Assembly (NCBI GenBank): GCA_937875545.1
Contig: CALLYE010000139.1
Location: 1 to 57,860, forward strand
Reading direction: 5' to 3'
Length of the DNA: 57,860 nucleotides
Origin: DTU078 sp002397345
GTDB lineage: Bacteria > Bacillota > Clostridia > Oscillospirales > CAG-272
Below the pieces are notes generated by a model, which did not search any database, was not told where the DNA came from, and worked only from the letters and a program-made list of their open reading frames with translations. Below, piece by piece: positions 34,155-42,914 of the stretch (its first letter is position 1; each line of letters opens with the position of its first letter). The position numbers and the translations under genes were made by a program.

Positions 34155-35867
34155 ATGAAAGGCGAATTTGTAAATATTGACGGAATGCCCGTCGAGATTG
34201 GAAATGAAAAAAATCTGCTTGAGCTGATACGCAAAGCGGGCGTGAAAATGCCTACCTTCTGCTATCATTCCGAGCTTTCAGTTTACGGCGCGTGCCGCAT
34301 GTGCATGGTCGAAAACGAGCGCGGGCAGCTTGACGCCGCCTGCTCGACGCCGCCGCGCGCCGGCATGTCGGTGAGAACCAACACCGAGCGGCTGCGTAAA
34401 TACCGCAAAATGATCCTCGAGCTGCTGCTCGCCAACCACTGCCGCGACTGCACCACCTGCGACAGCAACGGCAAATGCAAACTTCAGGATCTGGCGGACG
34501 CGTTCCACATCGAAGGCGTGCGTTTCCCCAACACATCACCCAAACCGATAGTTGACGATTCGTCGCTGTGCATCGTCAAAGATATAAGCAAATGCATACT
34601 CTGCGGCGACTGCGTGCGCGAATGTAACGAGATCCAGAACGTCGGCGCGATAGATTTCGCGCGCCGCGGCTCGAAAATGGTTATCAGCACGGCATTTGAA
34701 GTCCCGATAGCCGATTCGCCCTGCGTGGGCTGCGGTCAGTGCTCGGCGGTGTGTCCGACAGGCGCGCTGGTGGTGCGCAACGACACCGCGAAGGTCTGGA
34801 AAGCCATCGACGACAAGAACATAAAAGTTACAGCGCAGATCGCGCCCGCAGTACGCGTCGCGATCGGCCGCGAATTAAAGCTGCGCGACGGCGAAAACGC
34901 CATGGGCAAGATAGTCGCCGCGCTGCGCCGCATCGGTTTCGACGAGGTGTATGACACCTCTGCCGGCGCCGACCTGACGGTGCTTGAAGAATCGGAAGAA
35001 TTCCTGAGCAGAATAGAAAAAGGCGAAGATTTACCGATTTTCACCTCCTGCTGCCCCGCTTGGGTACGCTATTGCGAAAAGAAGCATCCGGAGCTGCTGC
35101 ACAATGTTTCAACCTGCCGCTCGCCGATGGAAATGTTCGCGTCGGTGCTCAAGGAACTTAATAAATACGAGTCACAAAAGCTGTTCCATGTCGCAGTTAT
35201 GCCCTGTACCGCCAAAAAGTTCGAGGCAGAGCGCGACGAGTTTAAGATGGACGGAATGCCCAACGTTGACGCGGTGATAACCACACAGGAATTGATCCGC
35301 ATGATAAAGGAATCGGGCGTTATCTTTGACGAGCTTGCTCCCGAAGCCGTTGACATGCCGTTCGGCACCATATCCGGCGCGGGCGTTATCTTCGGTGTTA
35401 CTGGCGGCGTCACCGAGGCTGTGCTCCGCAGGGTGTCAAGCAACAAATCGCGTTCGGGACTCCTGCAGCTCGCAAACATCGGCGCGAGGGGCGGCGAGGG
35501 CATTAAAGAGTTTAACGTGCCTTACGGCGATAAAAAGCTGCACATCGCGGTAGTCAGCGGACTGCGCAACGCGGAAAACATCATCGGGCGCATCAAGGCT
35601 GGCGAACATTTTGACCTTGTCGAGGTTATGGCATGTCCGGGCGGCTGTGTATGCGGCGCGGGTCAGCCGTTCACCGCAGCCGAGGGTAAACACGACCGCG
35701 CGGAAGGGATTTATACCGCTGACAGCACCTCGAGCATCCGCCGCTCGGAAGAAAACCCGCTGATGACCGCTCTATATGACGGGATACTCAAGGGTCACAT
35801 CCACGAGCTGCTGCATGTCCATTACGGCACACATTCCGCAGGGGAGAGGGAACACGGCAATGACTGA
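34155..35867 (+). CDS. hydA: HydA, catalytic [FeFe] hydrogenase subunit of the bifurcating complex
   Basis: 570 residues. N-terminal [2Fe-2S] (Cys36/47/50/63), His-Cys3 [4Fe-4S] (His95, Cys99/102/108), two [4Fe-4S] clusters ('CILCGDCVREC', 'CVGCGQCSAVCP'), then the H-cluster domain with canonical 'TSCCPAW' (about 297), 'MPCTAKKFE' (about 349) and 'MACPGGCVCGAGQP' (about 491). All residues for H2 activation are present, unlike in HydS. It is the third subunit of HydABC. Between hydB and this gene lie 87 bp with a G/C-rich palindromic element (about 34074-34128). The hydE, hydF and hydG maturation genes are not in the window. Confidence 0.96.
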   Translation: MKGEFVNIDGMPVEIGNEKNLLELIRKAGVKMPTFCYHSELSVYGACRMCMVENERGQLDAACSTPPRAGMSVRTNTERLRKYRKMILELLLANHCRDCTTCDSNGKCKLQDLADAFHIEGVRFPNTSPKPIVDDSSLCIVKDISKCILCGDCVRECNEIQNVGAIDFARRGSKMVISTAFEVPIADSPCVGCGQCSAVCPTGALVVRNDTAKVWKAIDDKNIKVTAQIAPAVRVAIGRELKLRDGENAMGKIVAALRRIGFDEVYDTSAGADLTVLEESEEFLSRIEKGEDLPIFTSCCPAWVRYCEKKHPELLHNVSTCRSPMEMFASVLKELNKYESQKLFHVAVMPCTAKKFEAERDEFKMDGMPNVDAVITTQELIRMIKESGVIFDELAPEAVDMPFGTISGAGVIFGVTGGVTEAVLRRVSSNKSRSGLLQLANIGARGGEGIKEFNVPYGDKKLHIAVVSGLRNAENIIGRIKAGEHFDLVEVMACPGGCVCGAGQPFTAAEGKHDRAEGIYTADSTSSIRRSEENPLMTALYDGILKGHIHELLHVHYGTHSAGEREHGND

Positions 35868-36108
35868 GCTTAGCGTATGCATCGGCAGCGCGTGCCATGT
35901 AAAAGGCGCGCATAACGTCGTCCAAACCTTCCGCCACATGATTGAAGAATACAATCTGGGCGATAAAATCGAATTCAAGGCGACATTCTGTATGCGGATG
36001 TGCAGTAAAAGCGGCGTATCGGTGATGCTTAACGGCGTCGAGTATAACATACCCGCCGAAACCGCGCGCGATTTCTTCCGCGATACAGTTTTACCGGCAA
36101 TTAAATAA
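35860..36108 (+). CDS. Second small thioredoxin-like [2Fe-2S] ferredoxin of the hydrogenase operon
   Basis: 82 residues; the ATG (35860) overlaps the hydA stop by 8 nt with GGGGAGAGGG upstream, so translation is coupled. 'CIGSACHVKGA' and 'ATFCMRMCSKSGVSV' give a C-x4-C and C-x3-C pair as in the operon's first gene, with which it shares about half its residues. It may be a dedicated electron carrier, or an interaction partner for HydS. A strong terminator follows directly. Confidence 0.85.
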   Translation: MTELSVCIGSACHVKGAHNVVQTFRHMIEEYNLGDKIEFKATFCMRMCSKSGVSVMLNGVEYNIPAETARDFFRDTVLPAIK

Positions 36109-36110
36109 TA

Positions 36111-36147
36111 AAAGTTCAGCCGTCCTCATGGGCGGCTGAACTTTTTT
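36111..36147 (+). terminator. Terminator of the hydrogenase operon
   Basis: AAAGTTCAGCCG (36111-36122) pairs with CGGCTGAACTTT (36132-36143) and is followed by T residues to 36147. Confidence 0.92.
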
Positions 36148-36216
36148 CATTGTAGAAAAATTAAACGCTTTGCATGTTATATTGCGCAGATAATAATTGT
36201 TAGAATATTGCTATTA

Positions 36217-36290
36217 TTTGCGGTTCCAAGGGGAACTTTTCCCTTAGCGGGAGCTCGAGGGCAGCGTCCTCGAACGTATTCCCGTACTTT
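36217..36290 (+). repeat. Dispersed G/C-rich palindromic repeat, copy 2
   Basis: Near match, same orientation, to 22998-23073: TTTGCGGTTCCAAGGGG at the start, GGGAGCTCGAGG in the middle, CCCGTACTTT at the end. It is slightly shorter and more diverged in its stem. It lies in the 292-bp gap 36109-36400, which has no gene. Confidence 0.75.
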
Positions 36291-36400
36291 TTATTCAATT
36301 AGTACCGCCCTCATAGGTGGCTGATTTTTTATTGTTTACAATATTAATAATGTATGTTATAATAACGCCGTATGATTAAAACGATTAAAAGAATGACACA

Positions 36401-37135
36401 ATGACCGGCGAGATTATTACAACAGTAAACGACAATATCACGCTCGCCGAGCTAGCATCCGGGCAGCGTTTCGGCACTGACGCGCTGCTGCTGGCGGCGC
36501 TTGCGGAGCGCTCTGCCGGGTGCAAGGCGGTCGAAATCGGCACGGGCAGCGGGATAGTGTCGCTGCTTTGCGCGGACAGGGACAAATTTTCGCATATCGA
36601 CGCGCTCGAGGTACAGCAGCCGCTTGCCGAACTGTGCGGGCGTAATATTGAGCGTAATAATTTATCCGATATAATTACAGCCATATGCGCCGATGTACGG
36701 GAATACGCACAGAATACGAGTGCAGTGGCAGCCTATGACGCGGCGCTGTGCAACCCGCCGTATATGCGTGCGGACAGCGGGCGGCGCTCCGCCGACCCGG
36801 GACGCGACGGCGCGCGCCGCGAGCTGAATGGCGGAATCACCGAGATTTGTTCGTCAGTGGCTCGGCTATTGCGGCGGGGCGGGGTATTTTACATCGTTTA
36901 TCGACCTGACCGCGCCGTCGACCTCGTCTGCGCGCTGCGGGCTGCGTCGCTTGAACCGAAAAAGCTGGTTTTCGTCTGCGACGAAGCGGGGCGCGCGCCT
37001 TGCCTGATGCTTGTTGCCGCTATCCGCGGCGCGGGTCGGTCGCTGGAAATTGCGCCGCCCTTCATATTGCGCGACCGCGGCGCTCCGACATCGGAATACG
37101 CGTATCTGCTCGAAAACGGCTCGTTCCCGGGGTAA
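36401..37135 (+). CDS. TrmN6-like tRNA (adenine-N6) methyltransferase family protein
   Basis: 244 residues with a class I SAM-dependent fold: 'AVEIGTGSGIVSLLCA' (motif I), 'IDALEVQQPLAELCGRNIERN', and 'DAALCNPPYM', where NPPY is the N6-adenine methylase motif. The N-terminal 'LASGQRFGTDALLLAAL' matches the TrmN6/YfiC group that methylates A37 of tRNA1(Val). Ribosome site is weak. It is isolated, 173 bp before the mannosidase gene. Confidence 0.85.
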   Translation: MTGEIITTVNDNITLAELASGQRFGTDALLLAALAERSAGCKAVEIGTGSGIVSLLCADRDKFSHIDALEVQQPLAELCGRNIERNNLSDIITAICADVREYAQNTSAVAAYDAALCNPPYMRADSGRRSADPGRDGARRELNGGITEICSSVARLLRRGGVFYIVYRPDRAVDLVCALRAASLEPKKLVFVCDEAGRAPCLMLVAAIRGAGRSLEIAPPFILRDRGAPTSEYAYLLENGSFPG

Positions 37136-37308
37136 CGGAGAATATGGGGGATACGTTGGGGTAACTAAAATACTATTTACGAAAAACATCGATGATCCCC
37201 CAAACCACCGCATAAATAAAAGATATAAATAAATAGCAATAAATAATTATACCCGGAGGTGCGGGGGTTTGTATCCCCGTCCTCCTAAATATATCAAAGG
37301 AGTATTTT

Positions 37309-39993
37309 ATGGACTACACACTATATGTTGTATCCCACACACATTGGGACCGCGAATGGTACGAAACCTTTCAAAACTTCCGCTACAGGCTTGTACGTTT
37401 GATCGACGACCTGCTCGACCTGCTCGAGAACGATCCGGAATTCAAGGTGTTCCATTTCGACGGTCAGACGATAATAATGCGCGACTATCTTGAAATCCGA
37501 CCCGAAAACGAGGCGCGTTTGCGTAAACAAATTTCCGATGGCAGAATCGTAATCGGTCCGTGGTATGTAATGCCTGACGAGTTTCTTATCGCGGGCGAAT
37601 CGCTTATAAAAAATTTACAGCTCGGGCATAAGATCTGTGCCGAATATGGCGTAAAACCGATGAAAAACGGATATGTGACAGATATTTTCGGTCACAACTC
37701 GCAGTTCCCGCAGGTGCTGCGTGGATTTGGCATTGACTCGGCGACGCTGTACCGCGGTATCGGCGACTACAAGCCCGACGCGTTCAATTGGCGCGCCGCA
37801 GACGGGAGCGAAGTCACTGTCGCAAAACTTGACCGTCAGCGCTCGTATTCCAATTTCTATTTCGCGGTACGTTGGCCGTTCGAGGAGGGCGGCGGCACAG
37901 ACGAGCGGCTTGTGGCGCACATGAAACACCTGCTTGAGCATTCGATACCGCTCGCGACTTCCGACTGCATCCTCATGATGGACGGCTGCGATCATTTGGA
38001 CGCCGAACGCGCCCTGCCGCGCATGATAAAGCTGTTCGAGCGCGAACTTCCGGGCGTGAAATTTAAACACTGCCGCATAGACGAGTATTTTGATGCGCTT
38101 AAAGAGCGCAACGCGGAGCTTGAAACACTGACCGGTCCGTTATATAATCTGGCTTATACCGGCGTCAATAACCAAGTGCTTAAAAACGTGCTGTCGTCGA
38201 TGGTGATCCTCAAGCAGCAAAACGACGAGTGCGAGCGGCTGCTCACAAATTATGCCGAGCCGCTCGACGCGTTTACATATATGCATGGCATTAAAACTCC
38301 GGACACAAAGACACCGCTCGGCGAAAATGAATATTTCGCGTCGCCGCGCGGGGGTTATCTGACGCACGCGTGGGATTATCTGCTCCAAAACCAGCCGCAC
38401 GACTCGATTTGCGGCTGCTCGGCGTCGGAGGTGCATGAGGATAATTTAAACCGCTTCAAGCAAACGCGCGAAATCGGCAACCTGATGCTGCGCGACGCTA
38501 TGCAGGAGCTGGCGCGGTCGGTGATGCCCGGCCCGATGGCTAAAAACGGCAGTGTGCTGGTATTCAATCCCGCGCAGAAGGCGCTTGAGGGATGCTTCCC
38601 TGTTAAGCTCATCACACCGGCAGGAGCGGGTGATAACGTGCGTTTTTACGATGAAAACGGCGCGGAGCTGCGCTTCCAGACGATCTCGACCCACGTATAT
38701 ACGCAGCCCATCCACCGCCTGCGCAGGCTGATCCAGGCGCACGCGCATGAGGAACGCACTGTTATACTCGAGGGAAAAATCCCCGGCGCGGGTTACGCTT
38801 CGCTGGGTTACGAGGTCGTGCCGGGCAACGGGTTTGACGAATACAATTACGGCATAAAAGACGTCACGCATCCCAAGCGGCTGGCGGGCAGCCTTATGAC
38901 TGCATATAATAAACTCGATAACGGCGTCTACGAGCTTGAGTTTGACGACGCGGGGCGCATAAACGCGACTGTCAAGGCGACGGGTAAAAAATACAACGGT
39001 CTGCATATGTTCGAGGATTGCGGCGACGCCGGCGACGGTTGGAACTATCGCCATCCGCGATTTGACGCGCGCGTATGCGATATGAGCGCAGCGAAACGCT
39101 TCGCGGTAATCTCCGACGGCCCGCTCGGGACGGTGCTGCGCGTCACAAAGACTCTTGAGGTACCATCGCTTAACGGAGAACGTGGCAAAATAGCGCCCGA
39201 AACAAAAACGCTCGAATTTATAACCGATATTACAATAACAAAAGACAATCCCGTGATCTCTTTCCGCACGGCGTTTGAAAACACCGCGCGCGAGCATCGC
39301 CTGCGTGTGCTGTTCCCGACAGGGCTTGCAGCCGATGAATTTTATACAAAAACTCCCTTTGACATGTGCCGCTGGGACGTATCAGCCGGGGATTATACAG
39401 AGCATGCCGAGGAAGAAACCTTCGTCCATCCGTCGCAGGGCGTGACCTATATCACCGACGGCACAAACGGCGTTTCGGTATACGCCAAGGGTTTGTATGA
39501 AGTCGAGGTGACTGACGACGCTTCGCGTACAGTCGCGCTGACGCTGATGCGCTCGCCGGCGGTTGAAACGTGGCACGAAACGCGCTTGACGGCGCTGCTG
39601 CGTCCGCTCGAGTTTGAATATGCGCTGAATCTGACCGACTGCTGTCCCGCAAAGGCGTTTCTGCACGGCGAGACGTGGCGCAATCCGCCTGTCTCGATTT
39701 ATTATAATGATAACGCAACGGGTACGCTGCCCCGCGCCGGCTCGTTTATCAATATCGGCAGCGACACGATGCTGCTTTCATCTACGCGCCGCATCGAGGG
39801 CGGGCTGGAGGTGCGTTTGCTCGAAACATCGGGCAGCGCGCAGAGCTTCACACTTTCGTTCAGTCAGCCGGTGCAATCAGCCGTATACGTCGACCTGCTG
39901 GGCAATAAGCTCGCCGAAGCGCCCGTCGCGGATGGCAAAATCACAGTAAGCGCAAACGCGAAACAATTCGTGACTGTACAGGTGCAGCTATAG
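37309..39993 (+). CDS. GH38 alpha-mannosidase
   Basis: 894 residues, normal for bacterial GH38. 'VVSHTHWDREWYETF' supplies zinc ligands His12 and Asp14; the nucleophile is probably Asp125 in 'YVTDIFGHNSQFP'; 'NQPHDSICGCS' (about 360) holds the later zinc His. A beta-rich C-terminal half follows. There is no signal peptide, so it cuts imported alpha-mannosides, perhaps released from N-glycans. ATG follows AAAGGAGTATTTT. It is alone on its strand, with a terminator after it; the substrate type and any partner transporter are not shown by the neighbours. Confidence 0.94.
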   Translation: MDYTLYVVSHTHWDREWYETFQNFRYRLVRLIDDLLDLLENDPEFKVFHFDGQTIIMRDYLEIRPENEARLRKQISDGRIVIGPWYVMPDEFLIAGESLIKNLQLGHKICAEYGVKPMKNGYVTDIFGHNSQFPQVLRGFGIDSATLYRGIGDYKPDAFNWRAADGSEVTVAKLDRQRSYSNFYFAVRWPFEEGGGTDERLVAHMKHLLEHSIPLATSDCILMMDGCDHLDAERALPRMIKLFERELPGVKFKHCRIDEYFDALKERNAELETLTGPLYNLAYTGVNNQVLKNVLSSMVILKQQNDECERLLTNYAEPLDAFTYMHGIKTPDTKTPLGENEYFASPRGGYLTHAWDYLLQNQPHDSICGCSASEVHEDNLNRFKQTREIGNLMLRDAMQELARSVMPGPMAKNGSVLVFNPAQKALEGCFPVKLITPAGAGDNVRFYDENGAELRFQTISTHVYTQPIHRLRRLIQAHAHEERTVILEGKIPGAGYASLGYEVVPGNGFDEYNYGIKDVTHPKRLAGSLMTAYNKLDNGVYELEFDDAGRINATVKATGKKYNGLHMFEDCGDAGDGWNYRHPRFDARVCDMSAAKRFAVISDGPLGTVLRVTKTLEVPSLNGERGKIAPETKTLEFITDITITKDNPVISFRTAFENTAREHRLRVLFPTGLAADEFYTKTPFDMCRWDVSAGDYTEHAEEETFVHPSQGVTYITDGTNGVSVYAKGLYEVEVTDDASRTVALTLMRSPAVETWHETRLTALLRPLEFEYALNLTDCCPAKAFLHGETWRNPPVSIYYNDNATGTLPRAGSFINIGSDTMLLSSTRRIEGGLEVRLLETSGSAQSFTLSFSQPVQSAVYVDLLGNKLAEAPVADGKITVSANAKQFVTVQVQL

Positions 39994-40054
39994 GGATACG
40001 AGGGAACGGGGTACGCTGGGGGAGGTAAGACCTCCCCCAGACCCCCGCAATACT
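39993..40054 (+). repeat. G/C-rich palindromic element, left of an inverted pair
   Basis: Contains a stem CTGGGGGAGGT (40016-40026) / ACCTCCCCCAG (40030-40040) and flanks GAACGGGG and ACCCCCG. It resembles the reverse complement of 40172-40228, so the two form a loose inverted pair around the terminator at 40067-40114. Confidence 0.6.
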
Positions 40055-40066
40055 GGGTAAAAACAG

Positions 40067-40114
40067 AATATAGCCGCTTATATGGAGGAATATCCAGATA
40101 AGCGGCTATATTTT
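40067..40114. terminator. Bidirectional terminator between GH38 and DUF624 genes
   Basis: AATATAGCCGCTTAT (40067-40081) and ATAAGCGGCTATATT (40098-40112) are perfect complements (15 bp), followed by TTTT on the plus strand and by a T-rich stretch slightly farther out on the minus strand. Confidence 0.9.
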
Positions 40115-40171
40115 ATGCAATAAAAATTATAAGAACACAGAAATAACAGTAAAAAATAATTCTTGCCATTG

Positions 40172-40228
40172 TATACGGGGGTTTGGGGGCATCATATGCC
40201 CCCAAGCGCGTCCCCGTTCTCCGTACAA
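40172..40228 (-). repeat. G/C-rich palindromic element, right of an inverted pair
   Basis: Contains TTGGGGGCAT (40183-40192) / ATGCCCCCAA (40196-40205) and on the minus strand the same GAACGGGG ... ACCCCCG order as 39993-40054. Degenerate relatives occur around 37130-37285 and 41883-41920. Confidence 0.6.
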
Positions 40229-40232
40229 CATT

Positions 40233-41237
40233 TTAGCCCATGTCGCGGAATACCGGCTCTTCGGGCGGCGGTGCGGGCTCGTCGGGTGTGCCCGAATCGA
40301 AGGGATCGATCATTGTTTCCTTGATTTTCGGCCACGCGGCATAAATACCCATGAACATTTCGGCGGCGAAGAGAATAACAAACGGAACCATTATACCCAG
40401 CGGCATAGACAATAAGAATACGTAGTAATTGAAGAACAGCAGCGCGCCGATACCCAGCACGGCGGCGATGTTGCGTTTGAAATTGAGCAGCGCGAGAATA
40501 AGCGAATTTTTAAACACCTTAATGAGTTTTAAATCAAAAGTAACGATTATCGGATACATGTAAAACCGCATCATAGTGTAGTATATAAAGATTACAACCA
40601 TCGCGGCGAGCATCATGTTCCAGGAAAACGATCCGGCGTTAGCTAAAAAGAAAATAATGTCGAAAATAAACAGCGCGCTTGCGATAAGGTCGATTATACC
40701 CAGTATCAATGCTTGCTTCCAGTTGCGTTTTACGGCTTTAGTAAAATCATGCCATAAAAACAGCGGTTCGCCGCGTACAATGTTGCGCAGTACAACAGTT
40801 ACGCCCGCGCGCACCGGACCAAAGGTGAGCAGCACCAACGCTCCGAGCGCGAACATCACATAAGTCGCGGGCGTTAAAATTTGTTTTGCCGCGGGTATGC
40901 CGTATACGCCGAGCAGCGAACCGGAAGCGGGCGAAAGCGGCATATTATGGAATACGCCGTAAAACGCGCCATATTGCAGCGAAGAAGCTGTCTGCACCTC
41001 AATATTTAGGTTGCCGCTCAGCCCGAACATAAAAATAAGCACGGGGAAGTTACCCAGCACCGCGATCATATTCAGCGTAAACAAGTTGGAAATGTTACGC
41101 CAAAACATTTTGAAAAATAAAAACAAATTGCGGGGGGCGTCCGGGTCAAAATTCTTTTTGGGTACGCCCTTGCCGTCATATGCGGGGTTGAACAGACTGT
41201 ATAGGAAATGCTTTTTCTTCTTTTTATTTTTAGCCAT
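40233..41237 (-). CDS. DUF624 (YesL-like) membrane protein
   Basis: 334 residues: a lysine-rich N-terminus, then about six hydrophobic segments (around residues 55, 125, 170, 200, 235 and 270). 'LFLFFKMFWRNISNLFTLNM' and 'GPVRAGVTVVLRNIVRGEP' are the DUF624/YesL pattern, including the conserved Gly-Pro and the R..E/D loop. YesL proteins usually occur with sugar ABC transporters and are thought to help them, but none is here. A proline-rich acidic tail ends the protein. ATG follows AAAGGCGACGTTTAAAAAAG; the gene is 52 bp after the membrane protein gene at 41290. Confidence 0.85.
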   Translation of the reverse strand: MAKNKKKKKHFLYSLFNPAYDGKGVPKKNFDPDAPRNLFLFFKMFWRNISNLFTLNMIAVLGNFPVLIFMFGLSGNLNIEVQTASSLQYGAFYGVFHNMPLSPASGSLLGVYGIPAAKQILTPATYVMFALGALVLLTFGPVRAGVTVVLRNIVRGEPLFLWHDFTKAVKRNWKQALILGIIDLIASALFIFDIIFFLANAGSFSWNMMLAAMVVIFIYYTMMRFYMYPIIVTFDLKLIKVFKNSLILALLNFKRNIAAVLGIGALLFFNYYVFLLSMPLGIMVPFVILFAAEMFMGIYAAWPKIKETMIDPFDSGTPDEPAPPPEEPVFRDMG

Positions 41238-41289
41238 CTTTTTTAAACGTCGCCTTTCGGGAATTACAAGAATTAATAATACGCTTAAA

Positions 41290-41853
41290 TTAATTATGTA
41301 TTATTAAATTAAGCGCATATAACGCTGATGAAATCAACGCCATGAACAGCGTCGCGCCGCAGAAATAGATTATATAACGCCGAGTCTCGGTCATGGACAG
41401 CATTGCTCTGACCGACGGCGCAGACGAGCCGAGCGTCAGCCTGTGCGTAGTCGATTTTTCGCAGGTGTCCATATATAAAGCCGCGGCTGCGGCGATGACA
41501 ACGCCTTGAACAACATAAACGATAACCGACGGGCGCGTTAGCCAAAGCATGGATAGCGCGTGACCCGCGCTCGCGCCGAGGTAAAGCGATATAATAAAAT
41601 TAATTACCGGCGCGAATACTGTGAAGCCCGACATAAAGATCAGCAGCAGATATTTTTCCAGCCGCGCAAAGGCAAGCGCAAGCACCGCGGGCGAAAAACC
41701 GCCGCCGGTGTATCCGATCTCGCACAGCGGCGTCAATGACAGCTCGCCGCCGAATAAAATCCCCGCCGCGAAGCCGACAGCGGTCACGCAGCCGAAGAAA
41801 AGGTAGATCCGTTTTCTGCCTTGTATATACATCCCATCCATCACCCGATCCAT
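41290..41853 (-). CDS. Predicted membrane protein, possibly SpoIIM-like
   Basis: 187 residues with four to five hydrophobic segments: 'IYLFFGCVTAVGFAAGILFG', 'LLLIFMSGFTVFAPVINFII', 'VIVYVVQGVVIAAAAALY' and 'IIYFCGATLFMALISSALYA'. The first-segment pattern and the central 'G..VFAPVINFIISLYLGAS' recall the stage II sporulation protein M superfamily, but the match is weak. The start may be the seventh codon on ('MYIQGRKRIY') instead of 41853. It probably shares a transcript with the DUF624 gene. Function unknown. Confidence 0.65.
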   Translation of the reverse strand: MDRVMDGMYIQGRKRIYLFFGCVTAVGFAAGILFGGELSLTPLCEIGYTGGGFSPAVLALAFARLEKYLLLIFMSGFTVFAPVINFIISLYLGASAGHALSMLWLTRPSVIVYVVQGVVIAAAAALYMDTCEKSTTHRLTLGSSAPSVRAMLSMTETRRYIIYFCGATLFMALISSALYALNLIIHN

Positions 41854-41963
41854 TTATATGCGTGTCCGGATAGGATAATGCCGGAGGGACGGCGGCGCGG
41901 GGATACGCCGGGGTGCGGTTCGCAATTTACAGATACCCTCAATACAAGGCTTTTTTGTTAAAT

Positions 41964-42756
41964 CTACATACCCGACAATTCGTCGGCGCGTCTGGTGCAG
42001 GCTGACATCGCGGCGCGGACAGTATTCTCGAGTCCGCCTTCGCGCAATACGCCCAGCGCCGCTTCGGTCGTGCCGCCTTTAGACGCGACGACACCGATCA
42101 TGTCTTCCGGCGTCCTGCCCGAGGTGCGGAGCATACGCGCGGAGCCCTCGACCATACCGCAGACAGCGTCAAGCAGACCGGCGCTGTCAAACCCCTGCTC
42201 CGCAGCTCCGTCGGAAATCGCTTTTATCAGCATATAAACATACGCCGGCGCGGAGGAAGTGACAGAGATTATCGCGTTCATCTGACTCTCGTCAATCACA
42301 AGCGTTTGACCCAGACCCGCGAAGATACACCGCACAAATTCGAACGCTTCGTCAGTCACGGCGGTGTTGCGCGACAGCGCGGTGACGCCCATTCCTATGA
42401 GCAGCGGCGCGTTGGGCATCGTGCGTATCACCGCCGCGTTGTGACCGAGCAGCTCCGTAATGCGGTTTATAGTCACGCCCGCCATGATGGAGACGAAAAC
42501 CTTGCCGTCTGTCGGCACACCCTCCAGCCAGCCGAACAGCTCGATAATATTCTGCGGTTTTACAGATAAAAATATGTAGTCGGAAGCGGCTACCGCCTCC
42601 GCTGCGGATGCGTGGCAAATATAGCCGCGTCCGGAAAAAGCGTCATACTGCGCGGGGTTTTTATCGAAAAGGTGTATTTCAAGCCCTTCGCGATCCGAAA
42701 GCCCGCCGATTATAGCCCGCCATATTGCCGACGCCGAGAAATGCAATATTATTCAT
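41964..42756 (-). pseudogene. proC: Pyrroline-5-carboxylate reductase with a frameshift near its N-terminus
   Basis: From ATG at 42754-42756 the frame gives 'MNNIAFLGVGNMAG', the ProC Rossmann start (GxGNM), then shifts; the rest ('AIIGGLSDREG' onward) lies in another frame and runs to a normal end. Two bases appear missing (or one extra) at about 42716-42721, where the sequence reads ATGGCGGGCT. Downstream features are intact: 'FLSVKPQNI', 'ITINR'-like 'GVTINRITELLG', 'RTMPNAPLLIG' and the C-terminal 'SAPAYVYMLIKAISDGA' and 'GGTTEAAL' of ProC. The enzyme makes proline from pyrroline-5-carboxylate with NAD(P)H. A TTG start in the second frame would lose the cofactor glycine motif. It could also be an assembly error. 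Confidence 0.85.
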
Positions 42757-42827
42757 ACAATAATAATAGCACAAAGAATCAGGTATGTCTATAAATTTTT
42801 ATTTATTTACAAATTACGTTATAACTA

Positions 42828-42856
42828 TTGAAAATCTCGTGAGATGCGTATATAAT
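42828..42856 (+). promoter_or_regulatory. Sigma-A promoter of the second URO-D-like gene
   Basis: TTGAAA (42828-42833), 17-bp spacer, TATAAT (42851-42856), about 58 nt before the start codon and divergent from proC. Confidence 0.75.
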
Positions 42857-42914
42857 ATATAAGATTAAGTTTGCATGCAGATAAGACCTGTAAAAATAAT
42901 CGGAGGATAACTTC

